From the NCBI RefSeq assembly GCF_052857255.1, contig NW_027526657.1, forward strand, positions 62,001-126,000: a stretch of 64,000 nt of DNA, given 5' to 3'. Source of the DNA: Amblyomma americanum. Lineage: Eukaryota > Arthropoda > Arachnida > Ixodida > Ixodidae. Below, one piece after another: positions 39,949 through 52,848 of this stretch (within the stretch, counting starts at the first letter, position 1; each line of letters opens with the position of its first letter). A program made the translations under genes and the position numbers. The notes beneath the pieces are model-generated. The model was not told the origin of the DNA. It was given only the letters and a program-made list of their open reading frames with translations, and made no database searches.

Positions 39949-42900
39949 GTGTTCAGATTTAACTCTTTTCGGACTAAAACAGCTTGTTTCGTTGTATTAA
40001 GCAAGAATACATGCTTTTCTCGCAGTTATAAGGGAAAAAGTTTTGACGCGTATCACATGGACACTTGGAAAACCGATGTGTTCAGATTTAGCTCGTTTCG
40101 GTCTAAAACAGCTTGTCTTCCTGTATTAAGCAGAAATACATGCTTTTCGCGCAGTGATAAGAGAAAAAGCTTTAAAGGCGTGTCACAGGGACACTTGTAA
40201 AACCGATGTGTTCAGATTTACCTCGTTTCGGTCTAAAACAGCTTGTTTCGTTGGACTAAGCACGAATACATGCTTTTCGCGCAGCTATAAGAGAAAAAAG
40301 AGTTGACGCGTATCAGAGGAACACTTGTAAAACCGATGTGTTGTGATTTAGCTCGTTTCGGTCTAAAACAGCTTGTTTCGCTGTATTAAGCAATAATACA
40401 TGCTTTTCGCGCAGTTATAAGAGAAAAAGTTTTGACGCCTATTAGAGAGACACTTGTAAAACCGATGTGTTGTGATTTAGCTCGTTTCGGTCTAAAACAG
40501 CTTGTTTCGTTGTATTCAGCAAGAATACATGCTTTTCGCGCAGTTATAAGAGAAAAAGTTTTGACGAGTATCACGTGGATACTTGTAAAACCGATGTGTT
40601 CAGATTTAGCTCGTTTCGGTCTAAAACAGCTTGTTTCGTTGTATTAAGCACGAATACATGCTTTTCGCGCAGTTATAAGAGAAAAAGTTTTGACGAGTAT
40701 CACGTGGAACACTTGTTATACCGATGTGTTGTGATTTAGCTCGTTTCGGTCTAAAACAGCTTGATTTGCTGTATTAAGCAAGAATACATGCTTTTCGCGC
40801 AGATATAAAAGAAAAAGTTTTGACGCGTATCAGAGGAACACTTGTAAAACCGATGTGTTGTGATTTAGCTCGTTTCGGTCTAAAACAACTTGTTTCGCTG
40901 TATTAAGCAAGAATACATGCTTTTCGCGCAGTTATAAGAGAAAAAGTTTTGACGCGTGTCACAGGGACACTTGTAAAACCGATGTGTTCAGATTTAGCTC
41001 GTTTCGGTCTAAAACAGCTTGTTTCGTTGTATTAAGCACGAATACATGCTTTTCGCGCAGTTATAAGAGAAAAAGTTTAGACGCGTATCAGAGGAACACT
41101 TGTAAAACCGATGTGTTGTGATTTAGCTCGTTTCGGTCTAAAACAGCTTGTTTCGCTGTATTAAGCAGAAATACATGCTTTTCGCGCAGTTATAAGAGAA
41201 AAAAGAGTTGACGCGTATCAGAGGAACACTTGTAAAACCGATGTGTTGTGATTTAGCTCGTTTTGGTCTAAAACAGCTTGTTTCGCTGTATTAAGCAAGA
41301 ATACATGCTTTTCGCGCAGTTATAAGAGAAAAAGTTTTGACGCGTATTAGAGAGACACTTGTAAAACCGATGTGTTCAGATTTACCTCGTTTCGGTCTAA
41401 AACAGCTGGTTTCGTTGGACTAAGCACGAATACATGCTTTTCGCGCAGCTATAAGAGAAAAAAGAGTTGACGCGTATCAGAGGAACACTTGTAAAACCGA
41501 TGTGTTGTGATTTAGCTCGTTTCGGTCTAAAACAGCTTGTTTTGTTGTATTAAGCAAGAATACATGCTTTTCGCGCAGTTATAAGAGAAAAAGTTTTGAC
41601 GAGTATCACGTGGATACTTGTAAAACCGATGTGTTCAGATTTAGCTCGTTTCGGTCTAAAACAGCTTGTTTCGTTGTATTAAGCACGAATACATGCTTTT
41701 CGCGCAGTTATAAGAGAAAAAGTTTTGACGAGTATCACGTGGAACACTTGTAATACCGATGTGTTGTGATTTAGCTCGTTTCGGTTTAAAACAGCTTGTT
41801 TCGCTGTATTAAGCAAGAATACATGCTTTTCGCGCAGTTATAAGAGAAAAAGTTTTGACGCGTATCAGAGGAACACTTGTAAAACCGATGTGTTCAGATT
41901 TAGCTCGTTTCGGTCTGAAACAGCTTGTTTCGTTGTATTAAGCACGAATACATGCTTTTCGCGCAGTTATAAGAGAAAAAGTTTAGACGCGTATCAGAGG
42001 AACACTTGAAAACCGATGTGTTGTGATTTAGCTCGTTTCGGTGTAAAACAGCTTGTTTCGTAGTATTAAGCAAGAATACATGCTTTTCGCGCAGTTATAA
42101 GAGAAAAAGTTTTGACGCGTATTAGAGGAACACTTGTAAAACCTTTGTGTTGTGATTTAGCTCGTTTCGGTCTAAAACAGCTTGTTTCGCTGTATTAAGC
42201 AAGAATACATGCTTTTCGCGCAGTTATAAGAGAAAACGTTTTGACGCGTGTCACAGGGACACTTGTAAAACCGATTTGTTCAGATTTAGCTCGTTTCGGT
42301 CTAAAACAACTTGTTTCGTTGTATTAAGCACGAATACATGCTTTACGCGCAGTTATAGAAGAAAGAGTTTTGACGCCTATTAGAGAGACACTTGTAAAAC
42401 CGATGTGTTATGATTTAGCTCGTTTCGGTCTAAAACAGCTTGTTTCGTTGTATTAAGCAAGAATACATGCTTTTCGCGCAGTTATAAGAGAGAAAGTTTT
42501 GACGAGTATCACGTGGATACTTGTAAAACCGATGTGTTCAGATTTAGCTCGTTTCGGTCTAAAACAGCTTGTTTCGTTGTATTAAGCAAGAATACATGCT
42601 TTACGCGCAGTTATAGAAGAAAAAGTTTTGACGCGTATCAGAGAGACACTTGTAAAACCGATGTGTTGTGATTTAGCTCGTTTCGGTCTAAAACAGCTTG
42701 TTTCGTTGTATTAAGCAAGAATACATGCTTTTCGCGCAGTTATAAGAGAAAAAGTTTTGACGAGTATCACGTGGATACTTGTAAAACCGAAGTGTTCAGA
42801 TTTAGCTCGTTTCGGTCTAAAACAGCTTTTTTCGTTGTATTAAGCACGAATACATGCTTTTCGCGCAGTTATAAGAGAAAACGTTTTGACGAGTATTACG

Positions 42901-43306
42901 TGGAACACTTGTAATACCGATGTGTTGTGATTTAGCTCGTTTCGGTCTAAAACAGCTTGTTTCGCTGTATTAAGCAAGAATACATGCTTTTCGCGCAGTT
43001 ATAAGAGAAAAAGTTTTGACGCGTGTCAAAGGGACACTTGTAAAACCGATGTGTTCAAATTTAGCTCGTTTCGGTCTAAAACAGCTTGTTTCGTTGTATT
43101 AAGCACGAATACATGCTTTTCGCGCAGTTATAAGAGAAAAAGTTTTGAGTATCACGTGGAACACTTGTAATACCGATGTGTTGTGATTTGGCACGTTTCG
43201 GTCTAAAACAGCTTGTTTCGTTGTATTAAGCAAGAATACATGCTTTTCGCGCAGTTATAAGAGAAAAAGTTTTGACGCGTATCAGAGGAACACTTGTAAA
43301 ACCGAT
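39949..43306 (+). repeat. Large HOR copy 3 (3358 bp)
   Basis: Anchor to anchor. It aligns with copy 2 throughout except for the absence of one nine-monomer segment (4519 - 3358 = 1161 bp). Near 42960 it passes into the 1937-bp duplication, marked by gtgtcaaaggg and ttcaaattt (about 43024-43060) and the gttttgagtatcacg deletion (about 43143). Confidence 0.9.
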
Positions 43307-45243
43307 ATGTTCAGATTTAACTCTTTTCGGACTAAAACAGCTTGTTTCGTTGTATTAAGCAAGAATACATGCTTTTCGCGCAGTTATAAGGGAAAAAGTT
43401 TTGACGCGTATCACATGGACACTTGGAAAACCGATGTGTTCAGATTTAGCTCGTTTCAGTCTAAAACAGCTTGTTTTCCTGTATTAAGCAGAAATACATG
43501 CTTTTCGCGCAGTGATAAGAGAAAAAGCTTTAAAGGCCTGTCACAGGGACACTTGTAAAACCGATGTGTTCAGATTTACCTCGTTTCGGTCTAAAACAGC
43601 TTGTTTCGTTGGACTAAGCACGAATACATGCTTTTCGCGCAGCTATAAGAGAAAAAAGAGTTGACGCGTATCAGAGGAACACTTGTAAAACCGATGTGTT
43701 GTGATTTAGCTCGTTTCGGTCTAAAACAGCTTGTTTCGCTGTATTAAGCAATAATACATGCTTTTCGCGCAGTTATAAGAGAAAAAAATTTGACGCGTAT
43801 CAGAGGAACACTTGTAAAACCGATGTGTTGTGATTTAGCTCGTTTTGGTCTAAAACAGCTTGTTTCGCTGTATTAAGCAGGAATACATGCTTTTCGCGCA
43901 GTTATAAGAGAAAAAGTTTTAAAGGCATGTCACAAGGACACTTGTAAAACCGATGTGTTCAGTTTTACCTCGTTTCGGTCTAAAACAGCTTGTTTCGTTG
44001 GACTAAGCAAGAATACATGCTTTTCGCGCAGTTATAAGAGAAAAAAGTTTTGATGCGTATCAGAGGAACACTTGTAAAACCGATGTTTTCAGATTTAGCT
44101 CGTTTCGGTCTAAAACAGCTTGTTTCGTTGTATTAAGCAAGAATACATGCTTTTCGCGCAGTTATAAGAGAAAAAGTTTTGACGCCTATTAGAGAGACAC
44201 TTGTAAAACCGATGTCTTGTGATTTAGCTCGTTTCGGTCTAAAACAGCTTGTTTCGTTGTATTAAGCAAGAATACATGCTTTTCGCGCAGTTATAAGAGA
44301 AAAAGTTTTGACGAGTATCACGTGGATACTTGTAAAACCGATGTGTTCAGATTTAGCTCGTTTCGGTCTAAAACAGCTTGTTTCGTTGTATTAAGCACGA
44401 ATACATGCTTTTCGCGCAGTTATAAGAGAAAAAGTTTTGACGAGTATCACGTGGAACACTTGTTATACCGATGTGTTGTGATTTAGCTCGTTTCAGTCTA
44501 AAACAGCTTGATTTGCTGTATTAAGCAAGAATACACGCTTTTCGCGCAGTTATAAAAGAAAAAGTTTTGACGCGTATCAGAGGAACACTTGTAAAACCGA
44601 TGTGTTGTGATTTAGCTCATTTCGGTCTAAAACAGCTTGTTTCGCTGTATTAAGCAAGAATACATGCTTTTCGCGCAGTTATAAGAGAAAAAGTTTTGAC
44701 GAGTATCACAGGGATACGTGTAAAACCGATGTGTTCAGATTTAGCTCGTTTCGGTCTAAAACAGCTTGTTTCGTTGTATTAAGCAAGAATACATGCTTTT
44801 CGCGCAGTTATGAGAGAAAAAGTTTTGACGCGTATTAGAGAGACACTTGTAAAACCGATGTGTTGTGATTTAGCTCGTTTCGGTCTAAAACAGCTTGTTT
44901 CGCTGTATTAAGCAAGAATACATGCTTTTCGCGCAGTTATAAGAGAAAAAGTTTTGACGCGTGTCAAAGGGACACTTGTAAAACCGATGTGTTCAAATTT
45001 AGCTCGTTTCGGTCTAAAACAGCTTGTTTCGTTGTATTAAGCACGAATACATGCTTTTCGCGCAGTTATAAGAGAAAAAGTTTTGAGTATCACGTGGAAC
45101 ACTTGTAATACCGATGTGTTGTGATTTGGCACGTTTCGGTCTAAAACAGCTTGTTTCGTTGTATTAAGCAAGAATACATGCTTTTCGCGCAGTTATAAGA
45201 GAAAAGTTTTGACGCGTATCAGAGGAACACTTGTAAAACCGAT
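43307..45243 (+). repeat. Large HOR copy 4, core of a 1937-bp tandem pair
   Basis: A direct repeat with offset 1937 bp runs from about 42950-44700 to about 44887-46637 (15 monomers). Private markers present in both are gtgtcaaaggg, gttttgagtatcacg, the anchor with gatatgttcag, tttcagtcta and ggcctgtcac. About five differences were noted in 1.75 kb (for example gagcac at about 45745, gtcttgtg at about 44215, cacatgg at about 46386). Confidence 0.92.
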
Positions 45244-47149
45244 ATGTTCAGATTTAACTCTTTTCGGACTAAAACAGCTTGTTTCGTTGTATTAAGCAAG
45301 AATACATGCTTTTCGCGCAGTTATAAGGGAAAAAGTTTTGACGCGTATCACATGGACACTTGGAAAACCGATGTGTTCAGATTTAGCTCGTTTCAGTCTA
45401 AAACAGCTTGTTTTCCTGTATTAAGCAGAAATACATGCTTTTCGCGCAGTGATAAGAGAAAAAGCTTTAAAGGCCTGTCACAGGGACACTTGTAAAACCG
45501 ATGTGTTCAGATTTACCTCGTTTCGGTCTAAAACAGCTTGTTTCGTTGGACTAAGCACGAATACATGCTTTTCGCGCAGCTATAAGAGAAAAAAGAGTTG
45601 ACGCGTATCAGAGGAACACTTGTAAAACCGATGTGTTGTGATTTAGCTCGTTTCGGTCTAAAACAGCTTGTTTCGCTGTATTAAGCAATAATACATGCTT
45701 TTCGCGCAGTTATAAGAGAAAAAAATTTGACGCGTATCAGAGGAGCACTTGTAAAACCGATGTGTTGTGATTTAGCTCGTTTTGGTCTAAAACAGCTTGT
45801 TTCGCTGTATTAAGCAGGAATACATGCTTTTCGCGCAGTTATAAGAGAAAAAGTTTTAAAGGCATGTCACAAGGACACTTGTAAAACCGATGTGTTCAGT
45901 TTTACCTCGTTTCGGTCTAAAACAGCTTGTTTCGTTGGACTAAGCAAGAATACATGCTTTTCGCGCAGTTATAAGAGAAAAAAGTTTTGATGCGTATCAG
46001 AGGAACACTTGTAAAACCGATGTTTTCAGATTTAGCTCGTTTCGGTCTAAAACAGCTTGTTTCGTTGTATTAAGCAAGAATACATGCTTTTCGCGCAGTT
46101 ATAAGAGAAAAAGTTTTGACGCCTATTAGAGAGACACTTGTAAAACCGATGTGTTGTGATTTAGCTCGTTTCGGTCTAAAACAGCTTGTTTCGTTGTATT
46201 AAGCAAGAATACATGCTTTTCGCGCAGTTATAAGAGAAAAAGTTTTGACGAGTATCACGTGGATACTTGTAAAACCGATGTGTTCAGATTTAGCTCGTTT
46301 CGGTCTAAAACAGCTTGTTTCGTTGTATTAAGCACGAATACATGCTTTTCGCGCAGTTATAAGAGAAAAAGTTTTGACGAGTATCACATGGAACACTTGT
46401 TATACCGATGTGTTGTGATTTAGCTCGTTTCGGTCTAAAACAGCTTGATTTGCTGTATTAAGCAAGAATACACGCTTTTCGCGCAGTTATAAAAGAAAAA
46501 GTTTTGACGCGTATCAGAGGAACACTTGTAAAACCGATGTGTTGTGATTTAGCTCATTTCGGTCTAAAACAGCTTGTTTCGCTGTATTAAGCAAGAATAC
46601 ATGCTTTTCGCGCAGTTATAAGAGAAAAAGTTTTGACGCGTATCAGAGGAACACTTGTAAAACCGATGTGTTGTGATTTAGCTCGTTTCGGTCTAAAACA
46701 GCTTGTTTCGCTGTATTAATCAAGAATACATGCTTTTCGCGCAGTTATAAGAGAAAAAGTTTTGACGCGTATCAGGGGAACACTTGTAAAACCGATGTGT
46801 TGTGATTTAGCTCGTTTCGGTCTAAAACAGCTTGTTTCGCTGTATTAAGCAAGAATACATGCTTTTCGTGCAGTTATAAGAGAAAAAGTTTTGACGCGTA
46901 TCAGAGGAACACTTGTAAAACCGATGTGTTCAGATTTAGCTCGTTTCGGTCTAAAACAGCTTGTTTCGTTGTATTAAGCACGAATACATGCTTTACGCGC
47001 AGTTATAGAAGAAAAAGTTTTGACGCGTATCAGAGACACTTGTAAAACCGATGTGTTGTGATTTAGCTCGTTTCAGTCTAAAACAGCTTGTTTCGTTGTA
47101 TTAAGCAAGAATACATGCTTTTCGCGCAGTTATAAGAGAAAAAGTTTTG
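45244..47149 (+). repeat. Second half of 1937-bp pair and following monomers
   Basis: Matches 43307-44700 until about 46637, where the tail becomes gacgcgtatcagagg rather than gacgagtatcacagg. The remaining about 500 bp (46638-47149) are cagagg-tail and short cagagacac-tail monomers that resemble 20.4-20.8 kb. No gene is seen. Confidence 0.85.
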
Positions 47150-47795
47150 ACGAGTATCACGTGGATACTTGTAAAACCGATGTGTTCAGATTAAGCTCGT
47201 TTCGGTCTAAAACAGCTTGTTTCGTTGTATTAAGCACGAATACATGCTTTTCGCGCAGTTATAAGAGAAAAAGTTTTGACGAGTATCACGTGGAACACTT
47301 GTAATACCGATGTGTTGTGATTTAGCTCGTTTCGGTTTAAAACAGCTTGTTTCGCTGTATTAAGCAAGAATACATGCTTTTCGCGCAGTTATAAGAGAAA
47401 AAGTTTTGACGCGTATCAGAGGAACACTTGTAAAACCGATGTGTTCAGATTTAGCTCGTTTCGGTCTGAAACAGCTTGTTTCGTTGTATTAAGCACGAAT
47501 ACATGCTTTTCGCGCAGTTATAAGAGAAAAAGTTTAGACGTGTATCAGAGGAACACTTGTAAAACCGATGTGTTGTGATTTAGCTCGTTTCGGTCTAAAA
47601 CAGCTTGTTTCGTAGTATTAAGCAAGAATACATGCTTTTCGCGCAGTTATAGAAGAAAAAGTTTTGACGCGTATCAGAGGAACACTTGTAAAACCGATGT
47701 GTTGTGATTTAGCTCGTTTCGGTCTAAAACAACTTGTTTCGCTGTATTAAGCAAGAATACATGCTTTTCGCGCAGTTATAAGAGAAAAAGTTTTG
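47150..47795 (+). repeat. 646-bp tandem duplication, copy 1 (5 monomers)
   Basis: Five monomers repeated at an offset of 646 bp (gtggatactt at 47161 and 47807; agttatagaag at 47645 and 48291). The final monomers include a hybrid form in which tttcgcgcag is joined to ttatagaag, a combination otherwise not noticed in the window. Confidence 0.92.
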
Positions 47796-48440
47796 ACGAG
47801 TATCACGTGGATACTTGTAAAACCGATGTGTTCAGATTAAGCTCGTTTCGGTCTAAAACAGCTTGTTTCGTTGTATTAAGCACGAATACATGCTTTTCGC
47901 GCAGTTATAAGAGAAAAAGTTTTGACGAGTATCACGTGGAACACTTGTAATACCGATGTGTTGTGATTTAGCTCGTTTCGGTTTAAAACAGCTTGTTTCG
48001 CTGTATTAAGCAAGAATACATGCTTTTCGCGCAGTTATAAGAGAAAAAGTTTTGACGCGTATCAGAGGAACACTTGTAAAACCGATGTGTTCAGATTTAG
48101 CTCGTTTCGGTCTGAAACAGCTTGTTTCGTTGTATTAAGCACGAATACATGCTTTTCGCGCAGTTATAAGAGAAAAAGTTTAGACGTGTATCAGAGGAAC
48201 ACTTGTAAAACCGATGTGTTGTGATTTAGCTCGTTTCGGTCTAAAACAGCTTGTTTCGTAGTATTAAGCAAGAATACATGCTTTTCGCGCAGTTATAGAA
48301 GAAAAAGTTTTGACGCGTATCAGAGGAACACTTGTAAAACCGATGTGTTGTGATTTAGCTCGTTTCGGTCTAAAACAACTTGTTTCGCTGTATTAAGCAA
48401 GAATACATGCTTTTCGCGCAGTTATAAGAGAAAAAGTTTT
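47796..48440 (+). repeat. 646-bp tandem duplication, copy 2
   Basis: Direct second copy, apparently identical by eye. It ends at about 48440, where the tail switches to gacgcgtgtcacagg. Confidence 0.92.
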
Positions 48441-51400
48441 GACGCGTGTCACAGGGACACTTCTAAAACCGATGTGTTCAGATTTAGCTCGTTTCGGTCT
48501 AAAACAGCTTGTTTCGTTGTATTAAGCACGAATACATGCTTTTCGCGCAGTTATAAGAGAAAAAGTTTAGACGCGTATCAGAGGAACACTTGTAAAACCG
48601 ATGTGTTGTGATTTAGCTCGTTTCGGTCTAAAACAGCTTGTTTCACTGTATTAAGCAGAAATACATGCTTTTCGCGCAGTTATAAGAGAAAAAAGAGTTG
48701 ACGCGTATCAGAGGAACACTTGTAAAACCGATGTGTTGTGATTTAGCTCGTTTTGGTCTAAAACAGCTTGTTTCGCTGTATTAAGCAAAAATACATGCTT
48801 TTCGCGCAGTTATAAGAGAAAAAGTTTTGACGCGTATTAGAGAGACACTTGTAAAACCGATGTGTTCAGATTTACCTCGTTTCGGTCTAAAACAGCTTGT
48901 TTCGTTGGACTAAGCACGAATACATGCTTTTCGCGCAGCTATAAGAGAAAAAAGAGTTGACGCGTATCAGAGGAACACTTGTAAAACCGATGTGTTGTGA
49001 TTTAGCTCGTTTCGGTCTAAAACAGCTTGTTTCGCTGTATTAAGCAAGAATACATGCTTTTCGCGCAGTTATAAGAGAAAAAAATATGACAGCGTGTTTC
49101 GCTGTATTAAGCAGGAATACATGCTTTTCGCGCAGTTATAAGAGAAAAAGTTTTGACGCGTATTAGAGAGACATGTAAAACCGATGTGTTGTGATTTAGC
49201 TCGTTTCGGTCTAAAACAGCTTGTTTCGTTGGACTAAGCAAGAATACGTGCTTTTCGCGCAGTTATAAGAGAAAAAGTTTTGACGCGTATCAGAGGAACA
49301 CTTGTAAAACCGATGTGTTGTGATTTAGCTCGTTTCGGTCTAAAACAGCTTGTTTCACTGTATTAATCAAGAATACATGCTTTTCGCGCAGTTATAAGAG
49401 AAAAAGTTTTGACGCGTATCAGAGGAAAACTTGTAAAACCGATGTGTTGTGATTTAGCTCGTTTCGGTCTAAAACAGCTTGTTTCGCTGTATTAAGCAAG
49501 AATACATGCTTTTCGTGCACTTATAAGAGAAAAAGTTTTGACGCGTATCAGAGGAACACTTGTAAAACCGATGTGTTCAGATTTAGCTCGTTTCGGTCTA
49601 AAACAGCTTGTTTCGTTGTATTAAGCACGAATACATGCTTTACGCGCAGTTATAGAAGAAAAAGTTTTGACGCGTATCAGAGACACTTGTAAAACCGATG
49701 TGTTGTGATTTAGCTCGTTTCGGTCTAAAACAGCTTGTTTCGTTGTATTAAGCACGAATACATGCTTTTCGCGCAGTTATAAGAGAAAAAGTTTTGACGA
49801 GTATCACGTGGAACACTTGTTATACCGATGTGTTGTGACTTAGCTCGTTTCGGTCTAAAACAGCTTGATTTGCTGTATTAAGCAAGAATACATGCTTTTC
49901 GCGCAGTTATAAAAGAAAAAGTTTTGACGCGTATCAGAGGAACACTTGTAAAACCGATGTGTTGTGATTTAGCTCATTTCGGTCTAAAACAGCTTGTTTC
50001 GCTGTATTAAGCAAGAATACATGCTTTTCGCGCAGTTATAAGAGAAAAAGTTTTGACGAGTATCACGTGGATACGTGTAAAACCGATGTGTTCAGATTTA
50101 GCTCGTTTCGGTCTAAAACAGCTTGTTTCGTTGTATTAAGCAAGAATACATGCTTTTCGCGCAGTTATGAGAGAAAAAGTTTTGACGCGTATTAGAGAGA
50201 CACTTGTAAAACCGATGTGTTGTGATTTAGCTCTTTTCGGTCTAAAACAGCTTGTTTCGTTGTATTAAGCAAGAATACATGCTTTTCGCGCAGTTATAAG
50301 AGAAAAAGTTTTGACGAGTATCACGTGGAGACTTGTAAAACCGATGTGTTCAGATTTAGCTCGTTTCGGTCAAAAACAGCCTGTTTCGTTGTATTAAGCA
50401 CGAATACATGCTTTTCGCGCAGTTATAAGAGAAAAAGTTTAGACGCGTATCAAAGGAACACTTGTAAAACCGATGTGTTGTGATTTAGCTCGTTTCGGTC
50501 TAAAACAGCTTGTTTCGTAGTATTAAGCAAGAATACATGCTTTTCGCGCAGTTATAAGAGAAAAAGTTTTGACGCGTATCAGAGGAACACTTGTAAAACC
50601 TTTGTGTTGTGATTTAGCTCGTTTCGGTCTAAAACAGCTTGTTTCGCTGTATTAAGCAAGAATACATGCTTTTCGCGCAGTTTTAAGAGAAAAAGTTTTG
50701 ACGCGTGTCACAGGGACACTTGTAAAACCGATGTGTTCAGATTTAGCTCGTTTCGGTCTAAAACAGCTTGTTTCGTTGTATTAAGCACGAATACATGCTT
50801 TTCGCGCAGTTATAAGAGAAAAAGTTTAAACGCGTATCAGAGGAACACTTGTAAAACCGATGTGTTGCGATTTAGCTCGTTTCGGTCTAAAACAGCTTGT
50901 TTCGCTGTATTAAGCAGAAATACATGCTTTTCGCGCAGTTATAAGAGAAAAAAGAGTTGACGCGTATCAGAGGAACACTTGTAAAACCGATGTGCTGTGA
51001 TTTAGCTCGTTTCGGTCTAAAACAGCTTGTTTCGTTGGACTGAGCACGAATACATGCTTTTCGCGCAGCTATAAGAGAAAAAAGAGTTGACGCGTATCAG
51101 AGGAACACTTGTAAAACCGATGTGTTGTGATTTAGCTCGTTTCGGTCTTAAACAGCTTGTTTCGCTGTATTAAGCAAGAATACATGCTTTTCGCGCAGTT
51201 ATAAGAGAAAAAAATTTGACGCGTATCAGAGGAACACTTGTAAAACCGATGTGTTGTGATTTAGCTCGTTTTGGTCTAAAACAGCTTGTTTCGCTCTATT
51301 AAGCAGGAATACATGCTTTTCGCGCAGTTATAAGAGAAAAAGTTTTAAAGGCATGTCACAAGGACACTTGTAAAACCGATGTGTTCAGATTTACCTCGTT

Positions 51401-51684
51401 TCGGTCTAAAACAGCTTGTTTCGTTGGACTAAGCAAGAATACATGCTTTTCGCGCAGTTATAAGAGAAAAAAGTTTTGATGCGTATCAGAGGAACACTTG
51501 TAAAACAGATGTTTTCAGATTTAGCTCGTTTCGGTCTAAAACAGCTTGTTTCGTTGTATTAAGCAAGAATACATGCTTTTCGCGCAGTTATAAGAGAAAA
51601 CGTTTTGACGCGTATCAGAGGAACACTTGTAAAACCGATGTGTTGTGATTTAGCTCGTTTCGGTCTAAAACAGCTTGTTTCGTT
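48441..51684 (+). repeat. Mixed monomer block with truncated monomer
   Basis: About 25 monomers. 48441-49260 follows the order of 21.9-22.8 kb, including the truncated monomer at about 49087 (here cagcgtg rather than cagcttg) and the gagacatg tail near 49171. 49330-49700 resembles 46.7-47.1 kb. 50700-51600 resembles the D-type (ttggactaag) cluster of the large HOR. One D-type copy at about 51038 reads ttggactgag. No gene is seen. Confidence 0.75.
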
Positions 51685-52848
51685 GTATTAAGCACGAATA
51701 CATGCTTTTCGCGCAGTTATAAGAGAAAAAGTTTTGACGAGTATCACGTGGAACACTTGTTATACCGATGTGTTGTGACTTAGCTCGTTTCGGTCTAAAA
51801 CAGCTTGATTTGCTGTAATAAGCAAGAATACATGCTTTTCGCGCAGTTATAAGAGAAAAAGTTTTGACGCGTATTAGAGAGACACTTGTAAAACCGATGT
51901 GTTGTGATTTAGCTCTTTTCGGTCTAAAACAGCTTGTTTCGTTGTATTAAGCAAGAATACATGCTTTTCGCGCAGTTATAAGAGAAAAAGTTTTGACGAG
52001 TATCACGTGGATACTTGTAAAACCGATGTGTTCAGATTAACATCGTTTCGGTCTAAAACAGCTTGTTTCGTTGTATTAAGCACGAATACATGCTTTTCGC
52101 GCAGTTATAAGAGAAAAAGTTTTGACGAGTATCACGTGGAACACTTGTTATACCGATGTGTTGTGACTTAGCTCGTTTCGGTCTAAAACAGCTTGATTTG
52201 CTGTATTAAGCAAGAATACATGCTTTTCGCGCAGTTATAAGAGAAAAAGTTTTGACGCGTATTAGAGAGACACTTGTAAAACCGATGTGTTGTGATTTAG
52301 CTCGTTTCGATCTAAAACAGCTTGTTTCGTTGTATTAAGCAAGAATACATGCTTTTCGCGCAGTTATAAGAGAAAAAGTTTTGACGAGTATCACGTGGAT
52401 ACTTGTAAAACCGATGTGTTCAGATTAACCTCGTTTCGGTCTAAAACAGCTTGTTTCGTTGTATTAAGCACGAATACATGCTTTTCGCGCAGTTATAAGA
52501 GAAAAAGTTTTGACGAGTATCACGTGGAACACTTGTAATACCGATGTGTTGTGATTTAGCTCGTTTCGGTCTAAAACAGCTTGATTTGCTGTATTAAGCA
52601 AGAATACGTGCTTTTCGCGCAGTTATAAGAGAAAAAGTTTTGACGCGTATTAGAGAGACACTTGTAAAACCGATGTGTTGTGATTTAGCTCTTTTCGGTC
52701 TAAAACAGCTTGTTTCGTTGTATTAAGCAAGAATACATGCTTTTCGCGCAGTTATAAGAGAAAAAGTTTTGACGAGTATCACGTGGATACTTGTAAAACC
52801 GATGTGTTCAGATTTAGCTCGTTTCGGTCAAAAACAGCTTGTTTCGTA
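51685..52848 (+). repeat. 388-bp trimer HOR, three copies
   Basis: Three consecutive copies of a three-monomer unit with 388-bp spacing (ataccg at about 51762, 52150 and 52538). The order is: gcacgaatac with a cacgtggaacac tail; gatttgctgtatt; then a tagagagacac tail with gctc(t/g)tttcgg and a cacgtggatac tail. Copies 1 and 2 share gtgacttagc and cttgttatacc, and copy 3 has gtgatttagc and cttgtaatacc. This is the shortest multi-copy HOR in the window. Confidence 0.9.
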
